A stretch of 64,000 nucleotides of DNA from G047528285 sp047528285 (GCA_047528285.1 CP180022.1:62001-126000); one strand, 5' to 3'; shown: positions 46,089-56,744, counted from the first letter of the stretch. Made by a program: numbers and translations. The notes: generated from the sequence alone by a model not told the origin.

Positions 46089-46604
46089 CTAATCCAGATC
46101 CATCTCTACGCGGATCTGTTTGACCCAACCGTCAACACGCTCTGCAGTAAGATCTGGCTGACGGTCTTCATCAATGGCAAGACCAACTAGGTATTTATCA
46201 TCGACTATTCCCTTTGACTCTTCAAAATAATAACCGGCAATAGGCCAGTAGCCAACTAATTTGGCGCCATTAATTTCAATTATATCTCGTAGGATACCCA
46301 TTGCGTCGCAGAAATACTCCGCGTAATCTTCCTGATCGCCACAACCGAACAAAGCAACAATCTTACCGCTAAAATCGACCTTTTTCAACGTAGGAAAAAA
46401 ATCATCCCAGTCGCACTGCGCCTCCCCATAATACCAAGTCGGAATACCCAGAAGAAGCAAATCATAGTGTTCCATATCTGCCTTCCCACTTTTGGCGATA
46501 TCAAAAATATCGGATACATCACTACCAAGTTGCTTTTGAATCATTTTAGCAATATTTTCGGTGTTGCCAGTATCACTACCAAAAAAAATACCTACATTTG
46601 CCAT
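46089..46604 (-). CDS. fldA: Flavodoxin I
   Basis: FMN-containing one-electron carrier in the cytoplasm; partner of flavodoxin reductase in activation of biotin synthase, MetH and IspG/IspH. Starting at ATG 46604 (MANVGIFFG) gives 171 residues; a TTG three codons upstream is unlikely. The phosphate-binding loop SDTGNTEN, the first FMN loop around PTWYYGEAQCDWDDF and the second around GCGDQEDYAEYFCDA are all intact. The C-terminus is a few residues shorter than in E. coli. In E. coli fldA is essential and is followed by fur; here fur is a pseudogene. Retention fits with BioH and NfuA in a biotin and Fe-S context. Confidence 0.97.
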   Translation of the reverse strand: MANVGIFFGSDTGNTENIAKMIQKQLGSDVSDIFDIAKSGKADMEHYDLLLLGIPTWYYGEAQCDWDDFFPTLKKVDFSGKIVALFGCGDQEDYAEYFCDAMGILRDIIEINGAKLVGYWPIAGYYFEESKGIVDDKYLVGLAIDEDRQPDLTAERVDGWVKQIRVEMDLD

Positions 46605-48850
46605 GAATACCAAAACCTCATCAATATTAATTGATATACTTAATAGTTAGCCTTAAGCTTATAAGAACAAGAATAGCAAATTCTCACTTAATGAAATACT
46701 TATCTGAAGGGAATTGTTGCTCAAATTCGTCTTTAGCTATTAATCAATGCCATTGCGCCATTATTGACGCGGTTCTAATGATACCGATCTCTATTGATAC
46801 CAATAATGGTGCGATAACGTTAATGATATTAATCCCTCAATCAGCGTGCACGCTGGCGCGTCACCTCTCTCTCATACCAATAAATATCTACACATTTTTA
46901 CATAGATATTTATACATTTATTACGATAACCACCATTACTTTAAAGTGAAATTTCAATAAAGGTATCGGCAAGATGGATGCCCGCTTTAAATATCGAAAT
47001 CAACCTATTATATATAATATATTCTACTCTGAAATGCTTTCAATCTATCGACCAAAAATCTAGTCAACACATAGAAATCTACCTTTGTTACAACCGAAGT
47101 CCCAATGTGGTTATTTCAATGCTGAAAGGATTAGTTGCAGCAAGGTAAAAATTTATTATTACGCGATTTGAATGGCATCTAGCATTCCTAACAGACCAAT
47201 TCAGTTAAGATTCTTTACCATGCGGCATAGCTTATAGCCGACCGGCATATCACATAGTCAAGAAAAACTCAAATAGCAACAAAAAAACGTTTTGAACCAA
47301 ATATCATCGTTTCAACTACTAGACTCCGGATAAGACGCTTTCTTTTTCAAATATCCTGATGGCCAATCAAATATTTTTTTCATATAGTGCTGTAATGTTT
47401 ATGATTCTTCCAAAAGGTTCTTAATATTACAACCCCTCTTCGCAGTAAAATCAGCAGCTTAATTTTATTTTTCATACAAATATCATATGACTACTGCCTC
47501 TATCGTGACACTGTCAACTAAGACTGTTCTTATTTTTCAGTGAGTCTAATTTATAAAATTCGGAAAAAATCTATATTTCAGTCATATATTAAGTATAAAA
47601 AAGAAGAAAATTAATTTCCTGTCTCTACAGGAAGGCGCTGTAAGATAACATGACACAAAAACTCTGTATTTGTAGAAACCATTGCGCCTACCGGATTTTT
47701 CATTCGTCTTCACCAAAACGAAGTCTAAGCTATAATAATTTAACAAATAAATTTACCGCATGTTAACCTTGTTTATTCTGATATAAAATAATTTCACCCC
47801 TAAAACCAGATCAAAAACAATAATAACGATATGATCTGACGATCATTTAAAAGTTAAAATTTTTCAACAAAACTGAACTGCAGTATAAAAGCAAGATTGT
47901 AATGTATATTTATACGTTTCGCGCATCTAGCTTTCAGCTATCCTGAAATTTTTCGTCAGGTTGTGTGTAGAAACAACATTCTAAAACTTATAAAATAAAA
48001 TATAATGACATCCGAAAAACCTAGTCTTGGAATGGAAATATCAAACATATTAACAACCAAACTATCAACATAAAACACAACCATCCTAATAACAAACATA
48101 TAGACAGTTTTTAAGTGTGTTACAATAGATTATTCAGCTTCGTCGAAAACATGTTTTTATTAAAAAAAAACAACAGAGAACTACGATGATAATTAGGTTG
48201 AGTAACAGCATAACTCTATTGTCAACCTCAAATCGATTTCTTTAAAAAATTTAAACATATACACGTTCTTCTAGGAAATTTTTCTGACTATTGCAGGGTC
48301 TAAAGAAACGGCAAAGAACTGCATCTGAATTTTGCATGTTTCAATTTTCTTAAAGCGCGATAAGATTCTCTCTCCGTTTTTTACTAATGGTATTGGATAT
48401 CAATACATCCCTGTTAATGAGAAAACGCAATCTCAACTATCGCTATCTAAGTCAGTTCTTATAAAGAATAAATTAAATTCAAAAATCAATTTTAAATATC
48501 AGTAATATCATCAACACTGATAGGAAATCCGTACGCATTTTTCTGTTATTCTTGTTTATTTTGGCTTAACCAGTCTAAATATGAGTAATGAAGTATCATT
48601 GATCTTCATGTCATCTTTTCCATTTATACTCAAAATAACTGCACGCATTACATGAAAGATTATTTATAATTTTATTAAATATCATGATGGCATCTTTTTA
48701 TTCTATATACAGTATCCCTGTTAATTTTGAATAAACTGGAACCATTTCTTAGCACTTAACTTGCATTTGCTAAATCTCTACATCATAGTCGATAATATAC
48801 AACTGCTTCTATTCTATATTAGATACTCTATATTAGAAATATCATCCATC

Positions 48851-48949
48851 ATGTCAAAATATTCAGCCTCTGAAATAGATGCTTTGTTAGTATTGTACCT
48901 CAATCGATTCTCGCAGATTACACTGTTGAAACAGCGGTATAACCAGTAA
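48851..48949 (+). other. Unidentified 32-codon frame, possible gene tail
   Basis: ATG 48851 to TAA 48949, reading like an amphipathic protein (ASEIDALLVLYLNRFSQITL) in less AT-rich DNA. It is too short to assign and lacks a clear ribosome-binding site. It could be the C-terminal end of a decayed gene. Confidence 0.25.
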
Positions 48950-50029
48950 ATTAACCATCTGTATTAACCAACCGCCTGCTTTTTTAATTCATAAACACTA
49001 GCATCTGTATGCATCCCTTTCAGATAATCTGAGTTGGAATGATTGAAATGAAACTGTAAGTAAAATCCATCAGGTCATAAATAAGAAAAGCATCCTTCGT
49101 GCTTGCTGAAGCAAATCCGTTAACATATAAGAATCATAATCCTGAATTCAAGCTTGCTGAAACTCATTCTTTTCTTTTCAAAGAACATCACAGTTTCAGT
49201 AAAAATCAAATTGATTGCTTCGAATTAGCTAAATCTTTCATCGATAAAATTAGAAGGATTATCAGATAAAATATATAGTTAAACTAACCTCTTATATTGG
49301 CGATCAAAATAAGCATCAATCTTGCTAATATATAAGTTGAAATTATCCTAAAAATAATAAGGGATGCCTGTATAATATTATATATATTTATATCATTAAA
49401 CATTAAAATATTTTTTAAGAGGTTAAAGTTTTTCCTCTACTAATTTTTATCGATCTGGTAATAACTATAAAGTGTTTAATAAAGAAGATAAAGAACTGCT
49501 GAATTACTCTTTTTCTTTAGGAAAAACATTTAAGCAGTAAAAATCTCAACATCTACACTTCCTAATTTTCCAAAAGATCTATTATATATGCTGATTTTAT
49601 TAGCCGTAATCGCCACACTATAACCGGCTAAATAGTTACGTACCTAAAGAGAAAGCTAGAGATATGCTGCATTTTTATTTAAAAAAACAGGTAAACACCA
49701 GTGCTTTATTCTAGTTCTAGTAATGATAATCAACACAAAGGTCTCGCGAAAACTGACCGCACATATTAAAAATTGATTGTATGAGGCACATCGGCATTAT
49801 GCACCGATGAGATCGCGCAATAGTAGATAGATAAATACTGCGCTCGGCAATAATGTGCAGCATTACTCTTTTACTTTGCCAAAATTTACTGTCAGACAGA
49901 GAAAGTTTCTAGTTACTCTCTCTTGGGGGAAATAATTGATAGAAAATAGAAAATTTAACAGTACTTATTGCTACATGGGTTTATAACACCCTGACAACCT
50001 GCAATCGAAAGCGTCAGAAAATTATACCA

Positions 50030-50190
50030 ACATGCCAATTACCAGCTAAGCGGTGATGATAAAAAACTGTACTCAAGTGAGTTACTCCTCCTCCGACTGA
50101 TTTAGGTTGAAAATAGAGAATTAGATGCTCGTCTCGACGCCTATTATGGTAAAAAACTACTGCACATATGCTGGAAGGCGTTAGGATAAA
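50030..50190 (+). pseudogene. Unidentified pseudogene fragment
   Basis: A plus-strand frame reads NYQLSGDDKKLYSSELLLLR, then a stop, then VENRELDARLDAYYGKKLLH. The composition is much more protein-like than the surroundings, and the in-frame stop shows decay. Neighbouring DNA from about 49720 to 50330 is also relatively GC-rich and is probably the rest of the same gene. Family not recognised; helical and charged, possibly coiled coil. Confidence 0.4.
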
Positions 50191-50834
50191 TTATCATCTT
50201 GATTATAAGGATCCTCTAGTAGGCACAAACCCCTCCTTACACGAACTATCGAAAATTCTACCAACTGCAACAGATGATCTTCCTAACAGCATTACCGCAC
50301 CCTTTTAATTGGCAATTCTTTTAAAATCTCGTACTCAGTACTTACTTTGTTTTTATAGACACAATATACATGGGAAGTTTTAGGTTTTACTCACCGAGTT
50401 TTACGTTATCAACTCAAGCTTAAAAAATAATCAGAGCGTTTTTTCGGAATGTATAGAATTGATTATATATCGATTCTATACACATAATTTTGAAAAACAT
50501 GGAAAATCTACATTTGGATAAAATTGTTGCCGAGATTATAAACGGAATCTGCAGGGCGAGCTATATTACCTGTTATTAAGGTAATATCCTTACAAATTGA
50601 TATAAGAGTATTAAATTTTCATAAAGCTATCATTTAAGATAAAAAAGTAGAATAAATTTTCGCTAACCAGCTTGTCAATAAAATCTAAGCACATAGGTAG
50701 CCAATTAAATTCCAAATCTGAATTCAATTTCAATTTAAACCTTTTATAAAGAATAATATTTTCTTGTAATCCTTGTTGTGAAACAATAGCTTTCTACTTC
50801 TAACGTCAGCTATTTTATAGAAGGACTATCTTAG

Positions 50835-51785
50835 ATGCATACTGTCGGAAATTCCTTTCTATGGGGCAGCTTCTCTGTTATCGTGATCATTTTACTGGCC
50901 GTAGATTTACTGATACAAGGGCATGCGAACGATAAAAAACCACTTTCGATAAAAATAGCAATCCTGTGGTCGCTGTTATGGTTTCTGCTAGCTCTTCTAT
51001 TCAACGCTCTATTGTGGTTTTATTTACTAAATACAAAAAACTGTGCAATAGCCAATACCCAAGCGATTACGTTCTTCACCGTCTATCTGCTAGAAAAGAT
51101 GCTAGCAGTCGATAATGTATTTATCTGGTTGATTATTTTTAGATATTTTTCCATACCACTCACACTGCAACGCCATTTGTTAAGCTGGGGCATACTAGGC
51201 GCTATTGGACTACGAAGCATCATAGTATGCACCGGCAGTTGGATTATCAGCGAATTTCAGTGGTTACTCTATGTATTCGGGGCGTTTTTGTTATTCACCG
51301 GAATTAAAATTCTGCTTCCAGGTAATGACAGACAGGATATAGTGAACCGTCCGCTGCTCCAATGGCTTTATCGCAAACTACGAGTAACTACTAACCTGCA
51401 CGGTAATCGCTTTTTTATTCGCCGCGCCGGTCTACTATGCACAACTCCGCTGCTTCTAGCACTGATTATGATAGAGTGCAGCGATATTATTTTCTCTCTC
51501 GACAGCATCCCGGCGATTTTTTCCGTGACTACCGATCCGTTTATCGTGCTAACTTCAAATTTATTTGCAATCCTTGGATTGCGAGCTATGTATTTTCTTT
51601 TAGCCAATGTAGCTAACCGTTTTTCACTTCTAAAATATGGAATAGCGGTAATTTTTATGTTTATCGGTATCAAAATGCTTTTTATCGATATAATTCATAT
51701 TCCGGCAGTCGTCTCACTCGCTATGGTAGTAGCTACGCTAACGATCACATTGCTGGTAAGCTCCTGGGTTAATCATCATCACTAG
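50835..51785 (+). CDS. alx: TerC-family membrane protein Alx
   Basis: Inner-membrane protein of the TerC family, 316 residues with about nine hydrophobic segments. In E. coli it is linked to manganese export and alkaline response. Family signatures are present: LAVDNVFIWLIIF (about 91-103), the second acidic motif ECSDIIFSLDSIPA (about 214-227), and ILGLRAMYFLLANVANRF. It lacks the last few residues of E. coli Alx. The E. coli gene is controlled by a manganese-sensing yybP-ykoY riboswitch leader. I could not recognise that element upstream here; only an AATAGCT/AGCTATT pair with a long loop lies just before the start. Ribosome-binding site AAGGA. Confidence 0.94.
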   Translation: MHTVGNSFLWGSFSVIVIILLAVDLLIQGHANDKKPLSIKIAILWSLLWFLLALLFNALLWFYLLNTKNCAIANTQAITFFTVYLLEKMLAVDNVFIWLIIFRYFSIPLTLQRHLLSWGILGAIGLRSIIVCTGSWIISEFQWLLYVFGAFLLFTGIKILLPGNDRQDIVNRPLLQWLYRKLRVTTNLHGNRFFIRRAGLLCTTPLLLALIMIECSDIIFSLDSIPAIFSVTTDPFIVLTSNLFAILGLRAMYFLLANVANRFSLLKYGIAVIFMFIGIKMLFIDIIHIPAVVSLAMVVATLTITLLVSSWVNHHH

Positions 51786-53625
51786 CAACGTCGTATCAAA
51801 CATGTTTATTACACAGAAAAACACAGCGATACAAGTTCGAAACACGTTTAAAACCGATTCGCATCTTCCTTATAAATCTTAGCTGACACGGAGTCAGGAA
51901 TCTTATTTTTAAGCATTCATCTGCAACGAATATACTTTTATATCTATGATACATCTATTAAATTACCCCAAAGCAATGTGTAGATAGGATAATCATCTAA
52001 ACGCTATCAGTTATTATTTCTGCTGTAAAATAAAGGAATAATGATTTGTATTCTATATTAAAAATAAAATACTAAATTTTTATCTATTTGTTTTTTTGAT
52101 TACACAAAACATAATTTATCTTATATATTTTTGAATTAAAAGAAATACACCGACATGATAGAAATCATTAAAACCATGAACCAAATTCAACATCATTTTA
52201 CATGATAAATTTATGGATTATAAATAATATTTATTCCTGCTAAGAAAAAATACATTAAGAATATGATTTGATTAAATTTACGTATCCAATTAAACGCCTA
52301 ATGTTTAAATCATTTTCTTTTAAAAAATAAAATACAATGAGAAGTCACTGTATCTATTATTATTCTCCACATTACTAAAAATTACATTTTCACTTTTCAC
52401 AAAACCGACTTTTCTCTAATTTTTTTGGTTGTCATGGTTTATTAAATTCAGAAAACCACTATGTGCCAGTGCTACTATTTAGCGATAAATCAATAAAAAT
52501 AATTTCATGCAGAAAAATACACAATATATCTGTAAAATAAGAGCTATCTTAATGCTCTGTGTTTATAGATATCATACTGTAAGCGTATCTATACTAAATG
52601 TTTGAAGGTTATTCCTATCAATATTCACAATAAATAATTCTACTATTTTTTGCATTTTTGTTCTAACATTCATTATTTTGTTTCGCTCCCGAATAGCACT
52701 TAATTTAGATAAGGAAAGGAAAGTTCCTATCAGTTTAAAAAGAAAATTAAGATTACCCTGATCTATAAAAGGCTTTATACCTATTTTGCATCATTACAAG
52801 CTGTCGTGATGGCCATATCTACGTAATGAACCAGTTGACAAAAGCATGCACGAAAAACCCTCTCTTTTCGTATAAGTAAAAGCTTATTAAGCCAATCATA
52901 TCATCAGAGAACTAAGCTGCTTTAATAGCTTGATTTCACTGAATCAATGGATACTGAAAATTTTACTTTACTCTGAACAAAAAATATTGAAAAGAAATGA
53001 TAAATTTTACAAGATAATTATCTAAAGGATTAATTTATTCAACAAATTTTGCATAGATGAAAATATTCCTGAGTTCTGCACTTCCTAAAAACTCAGTCAG
53101 CATTATGGACCAACGATTCTAGCCTCTAGAATCGTAATGCTGTTCAATACACTTTCTGAATATCGAGGATCACATGAAATATCTGCTTTTATCTTCATTG
53201 AATCGAAACCCATATCATATCTACATGGGCTTATGCTATTACGTAAAAATAAAAACATAAAATAGAATGCAATATATTATCATATGGTTACAATATTTTA
53301 ACCATATGATATCTAGATCTATATGATGAACTTACACTCTGATAAACCTTATCGATACTTCCAAGTTATAAGGGAAGATGGAGCAGAAGCTACTCTTCAA
53401 GCGCATGTCTCCTCCCTATTTCAGCATAAAAATAGCCATAGCGCTTCTTATAATTAAAAAGAATAATATTCTGCACTTAAGTACGTGGTAGCAACGAAGA
53501 TCCTGTGTACACTCTAATTTTAGACAGCAGTGCTATGGAAAAGAATCGTAAATATTTTACTGTATATCATGCCTAGAACAAATTATATGCCATCACTCTA
53601 GAATAAGATCGACAAGGAAAAACTC
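51786..53625. other. 1.8-kb gap upstream of the amino-acid ABC operon
   Basis: AT-rich and gene-free. It holds a perfect 12-bp inverted repeat at 53279-53310, reported separately. The operon promoter must be near its end but I could not choose one with confidence. Confidence 0.6.
53279..53310. promoter_or_regulatory. 12-bp perfect inverted repeat upstream of amino-acid ABC operon
   Basis: ATCATATGGTTA at 53279-53290 is the exact reverse complement of 53299-53310, around an 8-base spacer, 316 bases before the binding-protein start. The two half-sites of about one helical turn could be an operator for a dimeric repressor, or simply an RNA hairpin. No known consensus was recognised. Confidence 0.4.
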
Positions 53626-54456
53626 ATGGAATATTTTAGATTTTACTTTAAATTGATAAAGACGATAGGATCCCTATTTATATTAAATCTCGCTTCCTTT
53701 TCGGCGGCACAGGCGGATCAGTTGGCAGATATTCAACGTGCTGGGGTAGTGCGCGTTGCCACGTTTGACACTAATCCGCCTTTTAGTTCTATTGATGCCA
53801 AATCTCATCGTGTTGTAGGATATGATGTGGATTTTGCTCGCTCAATCGCCGATGCGTTAGGAGTGAAACTAACGCTGATTCTCACCAATCCCGCTAATCG
53901 AATACCTTTGCTGCAGTCCGGTAAGGTTGATCTGATTATTGCAGACATTACGATTACGCCTGAAAGAGCAAAAGTAATTAATTTTTCGAGGCCGTATTTT
54001 GTTACTGGCCAGCAATTTTTAGTTCCTGCTACGTCATCAGATGACTTAAATGAATATGCATCAGCACGCATCGGAGCCGTGAAAGGGACAACCGGAGAAC
54101 AAACAGTGCATCACCGTTTTCCTAAGGCCCGTATACTGGCCTACGACGATATTCCATTGGCACTTTCAGCACTGCGCAATGGCAATGTAAAAGCCATTAC
54201 TCAGGATGGAACCATCCTGAGCGGCCTGCTGGCCAGCTCCCCAGATAAATCAAATTTTAAAATTTTACCAGAACTTTTAAGCAAGGAACAAATTGGCATT
54301 GGCGTTAAAAAAGGGGAAAATACGTTGCTGCATGCAATTAATCAAAAACAGATCGCACTTGAACATAGCGGCGAAGCCGAACGAATTTATAATAAGTGGT
54401 TTGGATCACAATTTCTTATTTCTCAGCCACGCTCGTTCAGCATGATCTACCGTTAA
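53626..54456 (+). CDS. Polar amino-acid ABC transporter, periplasmic binding protein
   Basis: Solute-binding protein of family 3 (SBP_bac_3, glutamate/aspartate/glutamine type), 276 residues. Residues 1-30 form a signal peptide with likely cleavage at AQA/DQ. Domain features: RVATFDTNPPFSS near the mature N-terminus, VVGYDVDFARSIADALG, the TPERAKVINFSRPYFVTGQ hinge segment and IGAVKGTTGE. First gene of a tight four-gene operon with an ATPase and two permeases. A ligand cannot be assigned with confidence, but the aspartate/glutamate branch is the best guess. Start ATG 53626 has an AAGGA. It gives the symbiont a route to take in host amino acids. Confidence 0.91.
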   Translation: MEYFRFYFKLIKTIGSLFILNLASFSAAQADQLADIQRAGVVRVATFDTNPPFSSIDAKSHRVVGYDVDFARSIADALGVKLTLILTNPANRIPLLQSGKVDLIIADITITPERAKVINFSRPYFVTGQQFLVPATSSDDLNEYASARIGAVKGTTGEQTVHHRFPKARILAYDDIPLALSALRNGNVKAITQDGTILSGLLASSPDKSNFKILPELLSKEQIGIGVKKGENTLLHAINQKQIALEHSGEAERIYNKWFGSQFLISQPRSFSMIYR

Positions 54457-54461
54457 CAGGC

Positions 54462-54468
54462 GGGGGGG
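54462..54468 (+). promoter_or_regulatory. G7 tract acting as ribosome-binding site
   Basis: Seven G directly after the binding-protein stop and eight bases before GTG 54477. It is the only purine-rich stretch able to pair with the 3' end of 16S rRNA, and it supports the GTG start. Slippage in this run would change spacing but not the protein. Confidence 0.5.
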
Positions 54469-54476
54469 TATCCATA

Positions 54477-55298
54477 GTGCAATCATTATATGTCCCAGCA
54501 GAAGAAAAAACCCTGGCGACAAGGGGAAATGTTCAGATAGCAGTAGAATTTCGCCAGGTAAGCAAGTTTTTTGGCCATCAGCAAGTGCTACGAGATATCA
54601 ATTTACTGGTAAATGAAGGTGAAGTAGTGACGATCTGTGGACCGTCAGGTTCCGGTAAGTCTACCCTAATCCGACTTATCAATCAGCTTGAAACCCTAAG
54701 CAGCGGCGAAATTTTTATTAATCAATGCCCTACCACAGGCCTAAAAGGTCGTCGACTACGGGCACTTCGTACCCGTATCGGTTTCGTTTTTCAACAATTT
54801 AACCTGTATACTCATCTTAACGCTCTGGAGAATATCACACTGGCACTTATCAAAATTCAAAGATTAAGCATCGCTGCTGCACATCAGCATGCGCAAGAAA
54901 AACTGCGACAAGTTGGCTTGGCGAATAAAGCGCAGCATTTTCCACATCAGTTATCTGGAGGCCAGCAACAGCGTGTGGCTATTGCACGCGCCTTGGCCAC
55001 CAATACCAATATTATTCTATTCGATGAACCCACCTCGGCACTAGATCCTGAAATGATCGGCGAGGTGCTGACGGTAATGCGTGATCTGGCAAACAGCGGA
55101 ATGACCATGATTATTGTTACCCATGAAATGCAGGTTGCTCGTGAGATAGCTGATCGGGTGGTGTTCATGGATGCTGGAAATATCTTAGAAGAGGCTGAGC
55201 CGTCGCGGTTTTTTACTAAGCCCCAGCATCCTCGAACACAACGGTTCCTGGAAAGAGTGTTATCGCCTTTAGGTGATGGAGGGATAATTACCTCATGA
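54477..55298 (+). CDS. Polar amino-acid ABC transporter, ATP-binding protein
   Basis: ATPase of the GlnQ/GltL/HisP type. The best start is GTG 54477, 20 bases after the stop of the binding-protein gene. The G7 run at 54462-54468 serves as a Shine-Dalgarno. The product has 273 residues, about 25 more than usual at the N-terminus before VEFRQVSKFFG. Walker A is GPSGSGKST, the Q-loop FVFQQFNLY, signature LSGGQQQR, Walker B ILFDEPTSALDPE and the H-loop TVTHEM-like IVTHEM, all intact. The stop overlaps the next start by four bases (ATGA). A start farther upstream would run into the binding-protein gene. Confidence 0.93.
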   Translation: MQSLYVPAEEKTLATRGNVQIAVEFRQVSKFFGHQQVLRDINLLVNEGEVVTICGPSGSGKSTLIRLINQLETLSSGEIFINQCPTTGLKGRRLRALRTRIGFVFQQFNLYTHLNALENITLALIKIQRLSIAAAHQHAQEKLRQVGLANKAQHFPHQLSGGQQQRVAIARALATNTNIILFDEPTSALDPEMIGEVLTVMRDLANSGMTMIIVTHEMQVAREIADRVVFMDAGNILEEAEPSRFFTKPQHPRTQRFLERVLSPLGDGGIITS

Positions 55299-56053
55299 TC
55301 TGGCATCCTGATTGGACAAGCGTGCTGACTGGACAACCAATAGTTTGGATTAGTACTGGCTTTGTCACAACTTTGCTGGTAACTCTGGCGGGATCACTTT
55401 TGGCAACAGCCATTATGCTATTACTGCTAGCATTGCGCGTAATGCCAGGGCACATCGGTCGATTATTAGTAATATTCTTGGTCTCGCTCTTTCGCAATAC
55501 GCCTTTACTGATACAGCTATTTTTTTGGTATTTTGTCGCTTGGACTATGCTTCCGATCTCCTGGCGCGACTATTTAGTCGATGACCATAGCTGGGCAACA
55601 CTCCCAGGCGGCCTTACCTGGTTGACCCCGGAGTTTATTTGTGCCGCATGGGGGCTGGCGGCATTCAGCGCGGTTTACCTGCTTGAAGAACTGCAGGCAG
55701 GGATTAATGCATTGTCTGCAGGGCAAAGAGAAGCTGCGATCGCTCAAGGTTTTAACCACCTAGCAATTTTACGTCATATCCTTCTTCCTCAAGGAATTCG
55801 GAATGCCTGGCAACCGTTGGTCGGGCAATATCTCAACTTAATGAAACTCTCTTCTTTGACATCCGCCATCGGATTTGGAGAATTAACCTATTATATTAGC
55901 CAAATTGAAAGCTATAATTCCCACGCTCTGGAAGGGTTCGCAATTGGTACTGCGTTGTATTTGCTCTTGGGCTTAACAATGGGGGGGGTTCTTCTACGAC
56001 TGGGACCTCGTTCGTTTCAGCGCCGTGAACGAAGAGGAAAATATGAATTTTGA
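55295..56053 (+). CDS. Polar amino-acid ABC transporter, permease 1 (GltJ-like)
   Basis: HisM/GltJ-family inner-membrane permease, 252 residues. The N-terminal FVTTLLVTLAGSLLATAIM helix, the SLFRNTPLLIQLFFWYF segment typical of the family, and the cytoplasmic EAA-like loop (REAAIAQGFNHLAILRHILLPQ, about residues 148-169) are present. It is translationally coupled to the ATPase at its start and overlaps the second permease by 11 bases at its end. A G8 run (55981-55988) encodes MGGV near the C-terminus; slippage there would truncate or extend the last 20 residues and could affect the following gene. Confidence 0.92.
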   Translation: MIWHPDWTSVLTGQPIVWISTGFVTTLLVTLAGSLLATAIMLLLLALRVMPGHIGRLLVIFLVSLFRNTPLLIQLFFWYFVAWTMLPISWRDYLVDDHSWATLPGGLTWLTPEFICAAWGLAAFSAVYLLEELQAGINALSAGQREAAIAQGFNHLAILRHILLPQGIRNAWQPLVGQYLNLMKLSSLTSAIGFGELTYYISQIESYNSHALEGFAIGTALYLLLGLTMGGVLLRLGPRSFQRRERRGKYEF

Positions 56054-56744
56054 TTGGTCGATTCTTCAAGAAAATTTGGCATACCTGCTTTTTGGTAGGG
56101 TATTAGAAGGGGCACCTGGTGGCTCTTTGCTAACAATTATAATAGCGCTTTCCGCGGGTACCATCGCCCTGACGGGAGGCGTGCTTTTGGCGGCAGTGGC
56201 TTGGCGTTTTACCGGTTGGACACGACGCATACTATTTTTATGGTCAGGGATTATTCGAGGCATCCCGCTGATTTTCGTAATTTTCTGGCTTTATTTCTTA
56301 CTCCCGATAGTTTTTGATCATTCGCTACCCAGTGCGATTACCGTTACATTAGCGCTAGCTTGGTTTACTTCCGCAGCAGTGATGCACGCAACGCTTGCCG
56401 GACTAGAAGCATTACCGAGAGGGCAGCTGGAAGCCGGGCTAGCCAGCGGCCTCAGCCATTGGCATATTCTAAGACTAATTCTGATGCCGCAAGCTTGGCC
56501 AAATTTAATACCGTCATGGACCGGACTCCTAACTTCACTTATAAAAGATACCTCGCTAGCGTTTATTATTAATGTACCGGAGTTGACAACCTTGGCAAGT
56601 CAAGTCAACGGTCGTCTACAAACTCATCCGGCAGAGATCTTTTTATTAGTTGGAGCACTATATTATTTGTTTTGTATATCTCTTACCACTTTGACAGCAT
56701 GGTATGGACGCAGCAGGACTCGCCATTGCCGGCGGCGAACATAG
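56043..56744 (+). CDS. Polar amino-acid ABC transporter, permease 2 (GltK-like)
   Basis: Second HisM-family permease, 233 residues from ATG 56043 (MNFDWSILQENLAYL), preceded by GAGG at 56034-56037. An upstream in-frame start would add six residues. The family segment IIRGIPLIFVIFWLYF and the EAA loop (GQLEAGLASGLSHWHILRLI) are intact, followed by DTSLAFIINVPEL typical of GltK. It forms the heterodimeric membrane part with permease 1. The C-terminus is basic (RSRTRHCRRR). Last gene of the operon; no clear terminator follows. Confidence 0.92.
   Translation: MNFDWSILQENLAYLLFGRVLEGAPGGSLLTIIIALSAGTIALTGGVLLAAVAWRFTGWTRRILFLWSGIIRGIPLIFVIFWLYFLLPIVFDHSLPSAITVTLALAWFTSAAVMHATLAGLEALPRGQLEAGLASGLSHWHILRLILMPQAWPNLIPSWTGLLTSLIKDTSLAFIINVPELTTLASQVNGRLQTHPAEIFLLVGALYYLFCISLTTLTAWYGRSRTRHCRRRT

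Larger units (their letters stand above)
46605..50834. other. 4.2 kb of eroded DNA with faint gene remnants
   Basis: No intact gene. Two patches have more balanced composition: 46720-46880 (open on the plus strand, not identified) and roughly 49720-50330, described separately. A short frame at 48851-48949 is also described separately. E. coli neighbours of fldA (ybfE, ybfF, seqA, pgm) were not recognised. Confidence 0.6.

Noticed and set aside
46631..46960. 109-codon plus-strand frame divergent from fldA, with a faint resemblance to the C-terminal part of 2-oxoacid dehydrogenase E2 proteins (INQ....AII)
   Set aside because: The resemblance is limited to a few residues, the E2 catalytic HxxxDG motif is absent and the genomic context does not support it.
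50400..50834. yybP-ykoY (manganese) riboswitch upstream of alx
   Set aside because: E. coli alx has one, so I looked for it, but the conserved GGGGAGUAG-type core and paired helices were not visible; only a loose AATAGCT/AGCTATT pair is present.
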